Shown: positions 1 to 14,660, counted from the stretch's first letter. The stretch is DNA of 64,000 nt from Euptelea pleiosperma (GCA_035048495.1 CM068545.1:35788225-35852224); one strand, 5' to 3'. Numbers and translations: made by a program. Notes: generated from the letters alone by a model not told the origin.

Positions 1-519
1 TTTTTCTTTTTGAATTTCTAAATGTTTTAAGTATTTTTCTATATTTTGTTGAAAGTTTTTTTTAAATATTATTTTTAATATATTTAAGTATTTAATGATT
101 AACCGATTGAGTCATTGACTTCACCCAATTGACTTCCGAATCCGGTCTGAGATCCGAGTTTTAAAACAGTTATTTTATCTTGTCTTATCCTGCTTCGTAA
201 GATAAAGAGTGTTTAAGATCAAATCCATCCATCTAATTTGGACGGTTAGATTTCAACCACTCAATCCCCCTCATTTATTCGGTCACTCTCACTTATTTGA
301 GCCCCGTGTGAAACAGATTGAAAATTTGAAATGAATTTTAGCGCCGTTATTTTCAATTATTTTATGTTATTTTCCTATTTTTTCATTTATGCTCATGTGG
401 GTTACAATCTGTTATAACAGCTAGCCGTTGTAACGGAAAAACGGTAACAACCCCATTCCGCACCCAATTTTTGTAAATGCTTTTGTCGGAGAGCGCCATG
501 GGCACAGGCCATTTACTAG
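1..519 (+). mobile_element. Helitron 3' part, plus orientation, truncated by window edge
   Basis: The stretch from about 160 to 450 is the reverse complement of sequence that recurs in the minus-strand Helitron array (for example 3,040-3,260). It closes with a short GC-rich hairpin (GCGCCATGGGCAC region, about 493-504) followed by ACTAG at 515-519 and a T. A hairpin roughly ten bases before a CTAG end next to T is the usual Helitron 3' terminus. The 5' end lies outside the window. No coding sequence is recognisable. Confidence 0.6.
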
Positions 520-789
520 TAGAGTACATATGGGTCTGGAAGGTGTCAAAGATTTGTCCTCGATAAATTATGTGGAAGAAAAGACTTATTGGGTGCAGAA
601 TAGGCTCATCCTGAAAATATATGTCCAGGGTAAGAGAGTATGGGGTGGAGAATACACTTATCCTTGAAAATGCATGTTCATATGCATCTTTCTGCCTACA
701 TCCAAACACGCACCTAATGAATAACAATATCATAGGTAATATGGACCGGTTCGGAAAGAGTATACAAGATAGAAACCATCGTTTAATAG
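520..789. other. Intergenic, no recognised feature
   Basis: Sequence between a Helitron end and a small hAT MITE. Short open frames exist but show no family motif, and I see no RNA gene. Confidence 0.4.
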
Positions 790-995
790 CATGGTTCAAA
801 ATCTTGGGATCAGATGCCGGATCGGTGGGCTCCGATGCCTATTTGCCCGTCTCACCACAGACAAAGTGGGACGCGCTCCTTAGGGAAACAGTGATCTCGG
901 GGCGAAACGATCCATTTTTGGATCGAATCGGTGGGCTCCAATCCCAATCCGGATCACCCGATCCAGAACGGGATCGGCCGAGACTTCGAACCATG
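790..995. mobile_element. Small hAT-type MITE (CATGGTTC family)
   Basis: The element starts CATGGTTCAAAATCTTG and ends with the inverse of CATGGTTCGAAGTCTCG. The flanks are TTTAATAG on the left (782-789) and TTTAGTAG on the right (996-1003), a 7/8 match to an 8-bp target-site duplication, the size hAT transposases make. The interior is rich in GGATCGG/CCGATCC words. A 794-bp relative with a perfect TSD lies at 59,238-60,031. Confidence 0.65.
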
Positions 996-1900
996 TTTAG
1001 TAGCAGAACACAAGGAAGATGGCACACATGCATGGAAAGAGGACCAACTATTTAGGGGGTCCCATAGAAGAGAAATCTTTCATGTAAAATATCATCAACA
1101 AGGGATGATCTTAAGCACGCTTTTGATTCTGATTATCAAAAAATAAAGAAAAAACCTAGGATTCCACTCTTTAAGACTAGCCACATGGATATCTAAATTT
1201 ATGTTTTGAAAATAATATAGGATGGTTGTGATCATCTATCTGGACCCTTCGAATATAGGATATGTGCTGTTTGGCCGACAACTTGTTGCCTTGGATTAGG
1301 TTCAATTTCCGGTAAGGAAATAGGGCTTTTGAGAGCCCATGAGCCATTGCTGGGTTCAGCCCAACACGGGCCTAAAATAGCTAAGCATAAGCTCCAATTG
1401 TCTTGCATTGAATTCAAGCCCATTCCAGCCCAACCTGATATATTCAGTTCACCTATGCCCATTTGAAGCCCAAATATAAGCAATCTCATTATTACTTATC
1501 TACTGTTAAAATAAATTGTGGATTAAATAGTATATAATATTATAACTTAATGGCTTGGGCTAGGTTATTAAGCAGGTTATACGTACTCGGCCCATTTGGA
1601 TCTATAGTAAAGACCCATTGGGTTATGATTGTCAAAAGTCAGGCCAAGCCCAAGCCCAAGCCCAAGCCCAAACCATTTATTTAAAGAACCATACAAAATC
1701 AATGGGACTGTGGTGGTGTTAAGAGTAAGACGAAAAATTGGAGATAAAAAGAAGAGAGAGATAGAAGAAGAAGCACTTATATTGCATGTATAGGTGCTTG
1801 GCTATGTATAAGCATATGCTTTACCAAAAAATGTGGGTGCTTTTATTTTGAAAGAGGAGAGAGAGCATAACACAAAACGTATTCTAAGTATTGTTATATA
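996..1900. other. Intergenic, no recognised gene
   Basis: No protein family is recognisable on either strand. A short run of repeated AAGCCC units lies near 1,645-1,670. The region ends at the first unit of the Helitron array. Confidence 0.4.
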
Positions 1901-4900
1901 CTAGTGGGTGCCCCGTGCCATCGGCACTCCTCGACAAAGAATTTGCCAAAGTCAGGTGAGTAGCGGATATCCACCGTCCATTTGGGGAAGGATTAGATCT
2001 CAGCCCTTCTTTGTTGATGCTTATAAGAGGAGGTATAAGTAGGGAGACAACCAATGTGTTTTGTTATATAGAATAGTAAATGGCCCATGCCCACAGCACT
2101 CTCCGACAAAAGTGTTTGCAAGAATTGGGTGCATGCCTTCGGCACTCAAACGGTATAACGGACTGGGGTGTTACCATTTTTCCATTATAACGGCTGTTAT
2201 AACGGATTGTAACGCACATAGGGAGAAATGGGAAAATAACAGAAATAACAAATAATAATGGTGTTAAAATTTAAATTTGAATAAATTGAGGTCAAATGAG
2301 GCGGATTGAGTGGCTGAAATCTAACCGTCCACATTAGATCGATGGATTTGATCTCAATCACTCTTTATCTAACCGTCCACATTAGATGGATGGATAAGAT
2401 AAAAGAATACAACTGAGTTGTCTTGATATATGCGTGGGTGGCCCGTGCTCGCGGCACTTTCCGACAAAGTGTTTGTCAAAATCGGGTGGGAGTTAATCTC
2501 AGCCATCGATATGAAGCCTAGTTAATCTCAGCCACTCATTATTGAAGCCATATAAGATAAGATGGGGTATAAGAAAACCACAGCCACTTGTTATATTGAT
2601 AGTGGGTGGCCTGTGCCCTGTGCCCACGGCAATTCCGGACAAAGCATTTGCCAAAATTTGGTGTGAGTAGCTGAGATCCACTGTCAAGTTAGGGGATAAG
2701 ATCTTGGCCCTTCTTTGTTGAAACATATAAGAGGGGGTATAAGTGGGGAAATAACTTCCCTGTTTTGTTATATAGACTAGTGGGTCCCCGACAAAGCATT
2801 TGCCAAAATCGGTTGCGAGTGACTGAGAGATCCACCGTCCATTTGGGGGATAAGATCTCGGCCCTCTTTTATTGAAATCAATAAGAGGGGGTATAAGTGG
2901 GGAGACAACCACTGTGTTTGTTATATAGACTAGTAAATAGCCCGCGTCCACGATACTCTCCGACAAAAGCGTGGGAGCCTTCAGTACTCAAACGGTAGAA
3001 CGGACTGGGGGTACGTGTTACTGTTTTTTTCCGATATAACGGTTGTTACAACGAATTGTAACGCACATGGGCAAACAATGAAAAGAATTGGGAAAATGAT
3101 GGAAAATATCGGAACAAATTCAAAATTTCAATAAAATTTTAATTTGTCACGCGCGGGGTCAAATGAGTGCGAGTAACCAAATAAATGAGGGGATTGAGTG
3201 GCTGAAATCTAACCGTCCACTTTAGATGGATGGATTTGATCTCAACCACCACTCTTTATCTTATGAAGCAAGATAAAATAAGAGATAAGACAACCACTAT
3301 GTTTTGTTATATGGACTAGTGGGTGCCCCGTGACAAAGAATTTGTCAAAATCAGGTGAGTGGCGGAGATCCACCGTCCATTTGGGGGAGGATTAGATCTC
3401 GGCCCTTCTTTGTTGATGCTTATAAGAGGAGGTATAAGTAGGTAGACAACCAATGTGTTTTGTTATATGGAATAGTAAATGGCTCATGCCCACAGCACTC
3501 TCCGACAATTGGTATAACAGACTGGGGCGTTACCGTTTTTTCCATTATAACGGCTGTTATAACGGATTGTAACGCGCAGAGAGAGAAATGGGAAAATAAT
3601 AGAAATAACAAAAAATAACGGTGTTAAAATTTAAATTTTGAATAAATTGAGGTCAAATGAGGCGGATTGAGTGGCTGAAATCTAACCGTCTATATTAGAT
3701 CGATGAATTTGATCTCAACCACTCTTTATCTAACCGTCCACATTAGATTAATCTATAAGATAAGAGAATACAACTGAGTTGTCTTGATATATGCGTGGGT
3801 GGCCCGTGCTCGTGGCACTTTCCGACAAAGTGTTTGTCAAAATCGGGTGGGAGTTAATCTCAGCCATCGATATGAAGCATAGTGGATCTCAGCCACTCAT
3901 TATTGAAGCCATATAAGATAAGAGGGGTATAAGAAAACTATTAAATTTCTATTAAATTCTATTTTTTTTAATTTTTAATTTTTAAAGTTTAAAATTTGAA
4001 TTTCAGCACCACTTTTTTCCTTTAAAATCATTAAAATCCATTTTTTCTATTTTTACCCCTAGCCGTTTCAATCCGTTTTAACGGTAATACCCCTCTCGAG
4101 GCATAAAAAGTGGGGCTCCTGAGCCTGACCCTTGGGCTATATGTATATGTAAATCCAAACCCATTTCATTCCTTATACGTAGGTAAATAGTAGGTGACCC
4201 ATGCCCACGGCACTCATCGACAAAGCGTTTGTCAAAATTGGGTGTGAGTGGCTGAGATCCACCGTCCATTTGGTGTGATAAGATCTCGGCCATCCTTTAT
4301 GAAGCTGGATAAGAGGGGGAGACAACTGTCCTATTTTGTTATATAGATAGTGGGTGGCCTGTGCCCACGACACTCTCCAACAAAGCGTTTGCCAAAATCG
4401 GGTGTGAGTGGCTGAGATCCACTGTCTATTTTGGAGATAAGATCTTGGCCCTTCTTTGTTGAAACATATAAGAGGGGGTATAAGAGGGGGAGACAGCTTC
4501 CCTGTTTTGTTATATAGACTAGTGGGAGACAAACTCGAATTTGCCAAAATCAGATGAGTGGCGGAGATCCACCGTCCATTTGGGGGAGGATTATAGGAGG
4601 TATAAGTAGGGAGACAACCAATGTGTTTTGTTATATAGAATAGTAAATGGTCCATGCCCACGGCACTCTCCGATAAAAGGGTTTGCAAAAATTGGGTGCC
4701 TTCGGCACTCAAACGGTATAACGGATTGGGGCGTTACCATTTTTTCCATTATAACAGTTGTTATAATGGATTGTAACGCAGAGGGAGAAATGGGAAAATA
4801 ACAGAAATTACAAAAAATAACGGTGTCGAAATTTAACTTTTGAATAAATTGAGGTCAAATGAGGCAGATTGAGTGGCTGAAATCTAACCGTCCACATTAG

Positions 4901-5100
4901 ATCGATGGATTTGATCTCAACCACTCTTTATCTAACCATCCACATTAGATGCATGGATAAGATAAGAGAATACAACTGAGTTGTCTTGATATATGCGTGG
5001 GTGGCCCGTGACCGCGGCACTTTCCGACAAAGTGTTTGTCAAAATCGGGTGGGAGTTATATTTAAACGGTTATCATTAACGTAACACCCCTATGCAGGTA
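1901..5100 (-). repeat. Head-to-tail array of Helitron units
   Basis: About fourteen related units of one to a few hundred bases run in the same orientation. On the minus strand each unit ends with a hairpin-bearing GTGCCGTGGGCACGGGCC-like segment, then CCCACTAG, and the next begins TCTATATAACAAAAC. Clean CTAG/TC junctions occur at 2,776/2,777, 2,929/2,930, 3,315/3,316 and 4,518/4,519; other junctions are eroded (near 2,073, 2,430, 2,605, 3,466, 3,793, 4,185, 4,345, 4,632, 4,998). TC starts and CTAG ends are Helitron hallmarks. Recurrent internal words include a GTTATAACGG palindromic block and AAATCTAACCGTCCAC. No Rep/helicase is encoded, so the units are non-autonomous. Confidence 0.7.
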
Positions 5101-5287
5101 ACCTTTATTTTACTATTTTTTGCTTTTATTACCGTTGAAATGCCATAGTGTTCGTTAAATAATGACAATTGTCAGCCTACCGTTAAGCCGACGTTATAAC
5201 TGTAACAGACTACACGCATACCATTTCTAATTGACTAGAAAATTGAACTTTTTTTTCCTAGAATGTTTTTCCTCTTTTTCTTTTTAA
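5101..5287. other. AT-rich spacer, nothing recognised
   Basis: Spacer between the Helitron array and the next Helitron. It carries some GTTATAAC/ACCGTTA words like those inside the array, but no clear ends. Confidence 0.35.
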
Positions 5288-6832
5288 CTAGTGTTATTGG
5301 CCCGTGCTAAAGCACGGGGTAAGAAATTAAAAGGAATTTCTTTATAAACAAAGAAATTCATAAAAATCAAAAACTTTCATTATGACTAAATAAAAATTAA
5401 AAAGAAAATATAATTGGACCCCTTGCATATAAAAAATACCTACAAATTTAACACTATGCTTTAAATATATTTAGTAAAAAAATCTCCAAAAAATATCTAG
5501 AATAATTATGTTACCACGTCCTTTAAAACGGTAATATAATTACGTAAGACTAAAATGTGTTATTAGCGACTTCATAATTAAGATCTTTAAGATAAAAAAA
5601 AAAAACTACAATAAGCAAGACATCCTTATTAGTTTACAATTTTACATTATAATTCTTAACTAATACGGCTATATATATCGAATTGATCTTAAAAAAAAAA
5701 GACGATCTTTTTTTATCCACATTCATACGTCCATTCATTCTTAAGAGTGTTCTTCGTAGTCGAGAGCAAAAATTGTCTCAATTTCTTTTTCTTTAGCTTG
5801 ATGTGCAACTTCTCAAAGCCCCGAGTCTTCACAAAATATATTCACCTACACTTCTGAAATTCTGATAAGTGATCATGCTACAAAGGATCAGCCGATTACA
5901 TTATTCTATCTTCATTTGTTGCCTACAAAGCTCTATCAGTCAAAGCAGGTGCTAAAGAACTCAACAATTGCTGTTAAGAATAATAGATTTGCGTTTATTC
6001 ATCAGGCTATCTTCAATCTGTTATATACATATAGAATATAGATAAAAAAATAAAAATAAAATAGAAATTCAAAGGAGAAGTGGAGGAAACATGCCTACAA
6101 TTTTTGTGGAGAGTTGTGTAAAAGATCACTGATGTTTTCCCCGTCCATGTACAATTTTTATCTAATTAAAAAGAAAAAGAAAAAAATAATGAAAAAATAA
6201 TCTAAAAAAGAGAAAAAATATACAATGAGACAAAAAAAATACATAGTCAATAAGTTGATTTGCCTGCATCAACGTAGAGAAATTTTTTGCTCCTGCGTCT
6301 TTTGCTAGGAGACGTTTTAGCCATTGGACAATGGATGGAGAGATTTTATAAGGAAAGCAGAAACATTTTAGGAAGTTTTAGGTAAAAAAGCATAGATCGA
6401 CGTTTTAGGAAAGTGTAAAGACGTTTTAAGAAAAGTTTTAGGAAGTTTTAAGAAAACAAAGAAATATTTTATGAATGAAAGACATTATAAGAAACCAAAT
6501 AGACATTTTAGGAAAGCGTAGAGAAGTTTTAAGGAGAGTTTTAAGAAAACAAAGAGACATTTTAAAAATGAAAGACGTTTTAAGAAACCAAATAAACGTT
6601 TTAAGAGAAGAGATAGACGTTTTGGATAGTATGTAACGGTTTTGGAATAATATACAGTTAATGTTACCAATTAAATTTTGATATAGTCATTAATTGTATT
6701 AATGTAGGAAAGAAGAATAGATGATAAAAAATTCGGTGTCGATGACATGGCACTGTGCATGAGGAGAGTGCCACGTCAACTTGATGTGGAGGAGAGAGAA
6801 GGACGCTGCCCACTTCTCTGCTATAGTATAGA
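5288..6832 (-). mobile_element. Non-autonomous Helitron with textbook 3' hairpin
   Basis: Read on the minus strand, the element begins TCTATACTATAGCAGAG just after an A (5' end at 6,832). It ends with the hairpin CCCGTGCTTTAGCACGGG (about 5,301-5,318), a ten-base spacer and CTAG at 5,288-5,291, followed by T. This is the standard Helitron arrangement: TC start, hairpin about 10 bases before CTAG, insertion between A and T. The 1.5-kb interior is AT-rich and encodes no Rep/helicase. It includes a degenerate repeat of AAACGTCTTT-like units at about 6,360-6,640. Confidence 0.8.
6360..6640. repeat. Degenerate GACGTTTTAAGAAA-type tandem repeat inside Helitron
   Basis: Words such as GACGTTTTAGGAAA, GACGTTTTAAGAAA and GACATTTTAGGAAA recur about every 25-40 bases, with two longer sub-blocks (AAACAAAGA...GAATGAAAGAC...AAACCAAAT) duplicated. 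It is non-coding; the leucine/phenylalanine-rich reverse frame is a by-product of the repeat. Confidence 0.6.
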
Positions 6833-7133
6833 TATATAGATATATATGCGAAGTGTGCGCCTCCCCATTAGTCTCACAGAACTAAATGAGCTTGTTAAAT
6901 TTTTTTCATTTTCCTTTTAAACAAGAGAAAAGTATTTAGAAGCTCAACAATATCATATTTGGAAAATGATGGTCATTTTGAAGATGACATCCTCCCTATG
7001 GACTCCAAACCGTTGGATGTTCTTCGGGGGAGTTGCGTGGTGTGAGTTCCAAGGATCACCGAGTAGTCTGGACTCTGGACCTAGGGACGACGGCCACCTA
7101 AGAATGGTTGCAACACTATCCTTCATCTCAATG
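6833..7133. other. Intergenic, no recognised feature
   Basis: Nothing recognised apart from the 8-bp target site TCTCAATG (7,126-7,133) used by the next element. Confidence 0.4.
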
Positions 7134-7453
7134 TAGGGGTGTAAATTTGGCCCAACAGGCCCAGCTTGGGTCAGGCCACATTGGGCCCGACTTTTTTCGG
7201 GCTGGGCCGGGCCAAAATCTCAGGGCTAATTGGATTGGGCCTCAGCCTGGGTTGGGCCAGGTCAATTTTTTTAAAAAAGTGTACAAAACAGACTGATTGG
7301 GTCATTTTCGGGCCAGGCCGGACCAGATTATTTTTGGGCAGGGCTTCAAGGGGTAGGCCCAAGACCAGTCCAAGGACATAATGAGCCTTGCTGTGGGCTG
7401 GGCTTTGGCCCAAAAAATCTAGGCTTGGATCACAGGCCAAATTTTCACCCCTA
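7134..7453. mobile_element. hAT-type MITE, perfect 8-bp TSD
   Basis: The 320-bp element has inverted ends TAGGGGTGTAAATTTGGCC and TAGGGGTGAAAATTTGGCC. It is flanked on both sides by TCTCAATG (7,126-7,133 and 7,454-7,461). TIRs starting TAGGGGTG with 8-bp duplications are characteristic of plant hAT elements. The interior is rich in GGGCC/GGCCC words and has no convincing coding content. Confidence 0.85.
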
Positions 7454-8021
7454 TCTCAATGAGGTACTAGGGTTGGACAACTTGTAACACGGAATTAACT
7501 CGACCAATTATAAAAGCTTGTTGCGGGGCTCAGTTAATTTTACGACACTGATGAGCGGAAAAAATTTAGATGCAGAGGGTTTTGGATGTAGAGGATGAGT
7601 GGGAAATCCGGACCACTCATCTTTCCTTTTTCAAGATGACAACTTAACTCCAGTTAACCTATTAAATTTTTTTATTATAGAATGGTAATTCTATAATGCT
7701 CTTTTTCAAGATGACAACTTAACTTCAGTGATCTCTAAGAGTGCATCACGTAGCTCATAGGGACGTTGGTGAGCAAAAATGGAGTCATGAGATATTAAGT
7801 ATATACGTTTCGTCTCCTTCTGGTGGGACGCTGGGTATCTTATTCTTCCGTTCCGACTCTTAACGGTAAGAAAGTGAAGAGCATATACCTTTCGTGTTGC
7901 ACCACAGACACTCCTGCGATGTTTTATGTTTACAAGAGTCTCATGGCAATAGCATTTAAAATCTCCTGGTAATTAAAATTTAAAACGTTACTGATTGAAG
8001 AAAGCTAACGAAGGTGACGAA
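7454..8021. other. Upstream region of DUF2431 gene 1
   Basis: A block at about 7,555-7,625 (AATTTAGATGCAGAGGGTTTTGGATG and onward) recurs at about 27,450-27,520, downstream of the second DUF2431 copy. A short stretch at about 7,948-7,968 (AATAGCATTTAAAATCTCCT) recurs about 180 bp upstream of the second copy. These mark an old duplicated unit. No convincing TATA box was identified. Confidence 0.5.
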
Positions 8022-9696
8022 ATGAAAGAAGTTTCTTCTGACGAGAAAGGAGAGAAGTGGATAAAGCACTACTGCAGTTCTCATAAAATATTACTTGTAG
8101 GAGAGGGTGATTTCGGCTTTTCTGCTTGTTTAGCCAAAGCCTTTGGTTCTGCCACTAAAATGGTTGCTACTTCTCTTGATATCAAAGGTAAATCATGCAT
8201 CGTTTGTTTCGTATTTAGGTTGTAATTTATAATTTTCTGGCTTTTTTCTCGACCAAATTTTAGAAATATATGAAGTTGAGATCCGAGGACTCAAATTTTC
8301 TCCCAAATTCTCGGCAGTGGATTCGTGAAATCCATTGGTGGTTTTGCTTCAGTAAAGTGAATGCCAGTCTACACTATCTACATAGTTGGATTTCATGAAA
8401 TTCACGGCCGAAGAGTTGAGTTAAAAATTTGAGTCCTCGGATCCCACGCTTTTGGGTTTTGTTTTCCTAACCTCTGCCAAATAGAAAAAGGACTTATAGT
8501 CCAGAATCTAGACCAGAGTAAAATTTCCATGACAGCGGGATATCATCCAAGCCTGTGACAGCCAACGAGTTCTCCGCACGTACCTCGAGAGTGCTTTTTG
8601 GACATACTTTTTTGCTTTGTAATAAAAATTAGAAAAAAAAAACTTAAAAAACCATCACAGGCAAAAAGCACTCCGGGTATGTGCCGAGAACTCATTGGCT
8701 GTCACAGGCTTCGATGACAGCCCACCGTCATCAAAGTTTTCCTGGACCCGAGTGTTTAGAATGTTTAGATGATGTTGGGTCCCTTCTAATGTGCGCCTTC
8801 CCGACGTGCAATCGCAGAAGTGGTGATGGTTAAGCACCCAACTGCGAAAGCCAACTTCAAGGACTTGGAGGAGCTAGGGTGCGCCATGTTGCATGAAGTG
8901 GACGTCCATACCATGAGCCAACACCCTTTCCTCAGGAGAAGAAAGTTCGAAAGAATAGTATTTAATTTTCCTCATGCGGGATATCACAACCGCATGGAAC
9001 ATGATCCGTGCCAAATTCGGTAAGTTTAAATGTAAATGGATATAATGTTAAATGTCATTGTTGCCCACAAATGTTTTTGATCCTGCAACCTTTTGATCCA
9101 GCGTCGTGCAACCTATAGTTACATCCCACCTATCCTGGATTAAGGTGGACCATTAACTGTAGCTTTTTCTCCAGTGTTAAGGGTAAATATAGTTATGGGC
9201 CTACCTTAACCTCAGGACAGGTAGCGCTTAACTATAAGTTGCAAGATCGCTGGATCAAAAAAGTTGCAGGATCAAACTTTTCTCCATTAATAATTTCAAG
9301 TACAAATATTTATATGAAATAAAGCAAGTCCATGGTAATTCATTTTTGTAATTAATTTCATTTGTTATCAGGCTCCACCAAGAGGTGGTAAAGGGTTTCT
9401 TCCGCAGTGCACGTGACATGTTGACAATGAATGGAGAAGTTCACGTGACACACAAGACTGGTTACCCTTACAGTAAGTGGGAGGTGGTAAAGCTAGCTGA
9501 GGAGGCAGAGCTTTGTTTGGTTGAACAAGTAGACTTCGCAAAGCTGGATTATCCTGGTTATCATAACAAGAGGGGAGACGGACGGAAAAGCAATCGGACT
9601 TTCCGAGTTGGAAGGTGCAGCACTTTCAAATTTGCCTCAAGTAATACAAGAATCACTCTCCATGGAGTCTCATTAGAAAAGAAACCTTTCTATTAG
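8022..9696 (+). CDS. DUF2431 / BMT5-like Rossmann-fold protein, intact copy
   Basis: Three exons, 8,022-8,187, 8,818-9,019 and 9,372-9,696, join through intact GT/AG sites into 230 codons. The protein has the family's N-terminal nucleotide-binding loop LLVGEGDFGFS (about residues 24-34), then HEVDVHTMSQHP and FNFPHAGY (about 104-111), and HVTHKT near the middle of exon 3. The family (uncharacterised At4g26485-like plant proteins) is related to yeast BMT5, the 25S rRNA uridine-N3 methyltransferase; the plant activity is inferred from that relationship only. The start is the first in-frame ATG. Upstream TTG codons are in frame but unlikely. Length is normal for the short plant members. Introns 1 and 2 hold MITE-like inverted repeats. 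A frameshifted paralogue lies at 24,765-26,894. Confidence 0.88.
8270..8460. mobile_element. MITE-like inverted repeat in intron 1 of DUF2431 gene 1
   Basis: The arms GAGATCCGAGGACTCAAATTT and the inverse of AAATTTGAGTCCTCGGATCCC face each other around an AT-rich centre. Inner arms (TCTCGGCAGTGGATT / inverse of ATTCACGGCCGAAGAG) also pair. I could not fix a clear target duplication. Confidence 0.6.
8525..8740. mobile_element. Second MITE-like inverted repeat in intron 1
   Basis: The left arm CAAGCCTGTGACAGCCAACG pairs with the inverse of TTGGCTGTCACAGGCTTCG, and GAGTTCTCCGCACGTACC pairs with the inverse of GGGTATGTGCCGAGAACTC. The centre is A-rich. Target duplication not resolved. Confidence 0.55.
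9070..9282. mobile_element. MITE-like inverted repeat in intron 2 of DUF2431 gene 1
   Basis: The left arm TTTGATCCTGCAACCTTTTG pairs with the inverse of the right arm (TTGCAGGATCAAA at about 9,270), continuing through GATCCAGC and ACTATAGTTA words. The centre is AT-rich. It is absent from the equivalent intron of the second copy, so it arrived after the gene duplication or was lost there. Confidence 0.6.
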
Positions 9697-9913
9697 CGAA
9701 TTGTGTCAATTTGTACAATTTATGGAAAAAAAAAACTTCTATTTACTATTTTCCATTTTTATTATTAAATATGATGTGTAATACTTTTTCAAGAACCAGC
9801 TCCATTGTCTCACTACTATTTGTCCAGGTGGACATTTTCATAGTAAACAGGATGAAATTTAAAATTTCCCTCCAAGGAAGAAAATTTTCTCAGGGCTTAA
9901 TAAGCACTATCTA

Positions 9914-10767
9914 TCTATCTATTATCTGTACTAAAGCTCGACCCTGCTGAGGTGGCGCTTTCTCCAGCTTTTTAGTTTATCTCCAAAATACCCCTGTACC
10001 TCTCTTTAATTTCTTCATTAATTCTTAAATTCTCTCTCCATCTCCAATTAATTCCATAACGTATACTTTCTTTCCAATCCTGAGACTCTCCATCTCCTTA
10101 TTTCATTCATTAATTCCTAATCTATTATCTATACTAAAGCTCGACCCTACTGAGGTGGCGCTTTCTCTAGCTTTTTAGTTTATCCCAAAAACACCCATGT
10201 ACTTCTCTTTAATTTCTTCATTAATTCTTAAATTCTCTCTCCATCTCCAATTAATTCCAAAACGTATTCTCTCTTTCTAATCCTATGACTCTTCATCTCC
10301 TTATTTCATTCATTAATTTCTAAATTTTTAACAATGCATTAAGAAATCCATTTTGGTTTGTTTCCAAAACCAACATCTCTCTTTCCAATCCTGTTACTCT
10401 CCCTCTATTTAATTTCTTCATTAATTCTTAAATTTTCTCATATCTCAAATTAATTCTGAAACATTTTCTCTCTTTCCAATCCTACAACTCTCCCTCTCCT
10501 TATTTCATTCATTAATTTTTAAATTTTCAACAATGAATTAAGAAATTCATTTTGATTTGTTTCCAAAACTAATGCATTAATTACGACCATTCTCCCCATT
10601 AATTTCTAAATATCATCTCCTCATTCTCCCAAATACGTTTTAAAAACCCAATCGTTCTCTCCATTCCAAAATGTCAAGAGATCAAAATTCTCATAAATTG
10701 ACACGCTTAACATCTCTATGCTTATAGCTTTATAAGTCTAGAGCCATGAAGGATGGTTGTTAGAAAG
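9914..10767 (+). mobile_element. Helitron 5' end with about 208-bp tandem duplication, interrupted
   Basis: A terminus TCTATTATCTGTACTAAAGC begins at about 9,914, and a second copy of the same start plus the next 200 bases begins at about 10,122. A third, partial copy without the terminus follows (about 10,390-10,510). The same start occurs inverted at about 22,085-22,108. The body continues to 10,767, where the 9,970-bp hAT begins. No CTAG end was found for this copy. Helitron assignment rests on the TC start and its recurrence. Confidence 0.5.
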
Positions 10768-11149
10768 TAGGCCTGTCAACGGGTCGGTTCCGGTTCGGTT
10801 CCAAGTAATACCAGAACCGGAACCGATAACATTACTCGGTTCCGGTTCTTATCGGTTCCGGTTCCGGTTCTCAAACAAGTGGTACCAGAACCGGAACCGT
10901 TAAGAAACAGTTACCCAATGGGTATCCGGTTCCTAATCGGTTCCTTTAAGAAAATATTAAAATAAATAGTAAAATTTAAATTTTTTTACTTTACACTATG
11001 CCCAACAGTACAAATTGTAGCATTGATCTCAACATCATAGATTTAATTTAACTCTGTGGAACTCAAATTACAATACAATAGCATTATTATCTCGAACTCC
11101 ATTGCCCGAATGATCACAGCCACTTCCTAAACTTGTCCAAAAGCAAATC

Positions 11150-14024
<2,875 letters not shown>

Positions 14025-14149
14025 TCACATTTACACAGAAGATACAGAAAATTGCATTTACTGTTGTTTAATCTCTAATATATACAGTCTGAGACAATGA
14101 ACTAGCGAAGGTCACCAATTAACCACTCTTGTATTGATAACAGTAGTAC

Positions 14150-14545
14150 TTGTTCAGCCATTTACTCATTGGTAGAGCCAATGTAATGTAGATTCTCAAA
14201 ACAAAAATATGGCATCAGCTATGTATGGAACATATCAATTACTGTCAAGGATGATTCTGTCCTAGTAGGACTCAAAACAGAATGGGTAATGCACATGAAA
14301 ACCTTCACTTCAATACTCAATAGAATCAAAACTATAAAACAGGTATTCCTGCTCAGCCATTAACTCACTGCAAGAGCCAATGTAATATAGATTGTCAAAA
14401 ACAAAAAATATGGCATCAGTTACGTACGGAAGAGATCAATTCCTGAAAAAGGATGATGCTGTCCTAGTAGACTCAAAACAGAAGGGGGTAACGCACATGA
14501 AAACCTTCACTTCAATACTGAATAGAATCAGAACTATCCAATTTC
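14150..14545. repeat. Tandem duplication of about 195 bp between kinase and UGPase parts
   Basis: The blocks at about 14,150-14,338 and 14,345-14,535 are diverged copies; both contain AGAGCCAATGTAAT, ATATGGCATCAG and GAAAACCTTCACTTCAATACT. The duplication lies upstream of the first captured UGPase exon and has no coding content. Confidence 0.65.
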
Positions 14546-14660
14546 ATTGCAAAAACGATAGGTCGATTGTGCAATAAATCTACCCCAATAATAGTAGCCA
14601 TATGGTAAAGGTATTAAAAGGTTATGAGCTACTGTGCAATTGGACAAGGTTAGCCAAATT

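Noticed and set aside
621..1055. 144-codon plus-strand frame
   Set aside because: It runs across a hAT MITE and its flanks and has no family motif.
2499..4712. Minus-strand frames of 155 and 179 codons
   Set aside because: They lie wholly in the Helitron array; the repeated SYSHQILANAL-type peptide is translated repeat unit.
6485..6670. Leucine/phenylalanine-rich minus-strand frame
   Set aside because: Arises from the degenerate GACGTTTTAAGAAA repeat inside a Helitron; low complexity.
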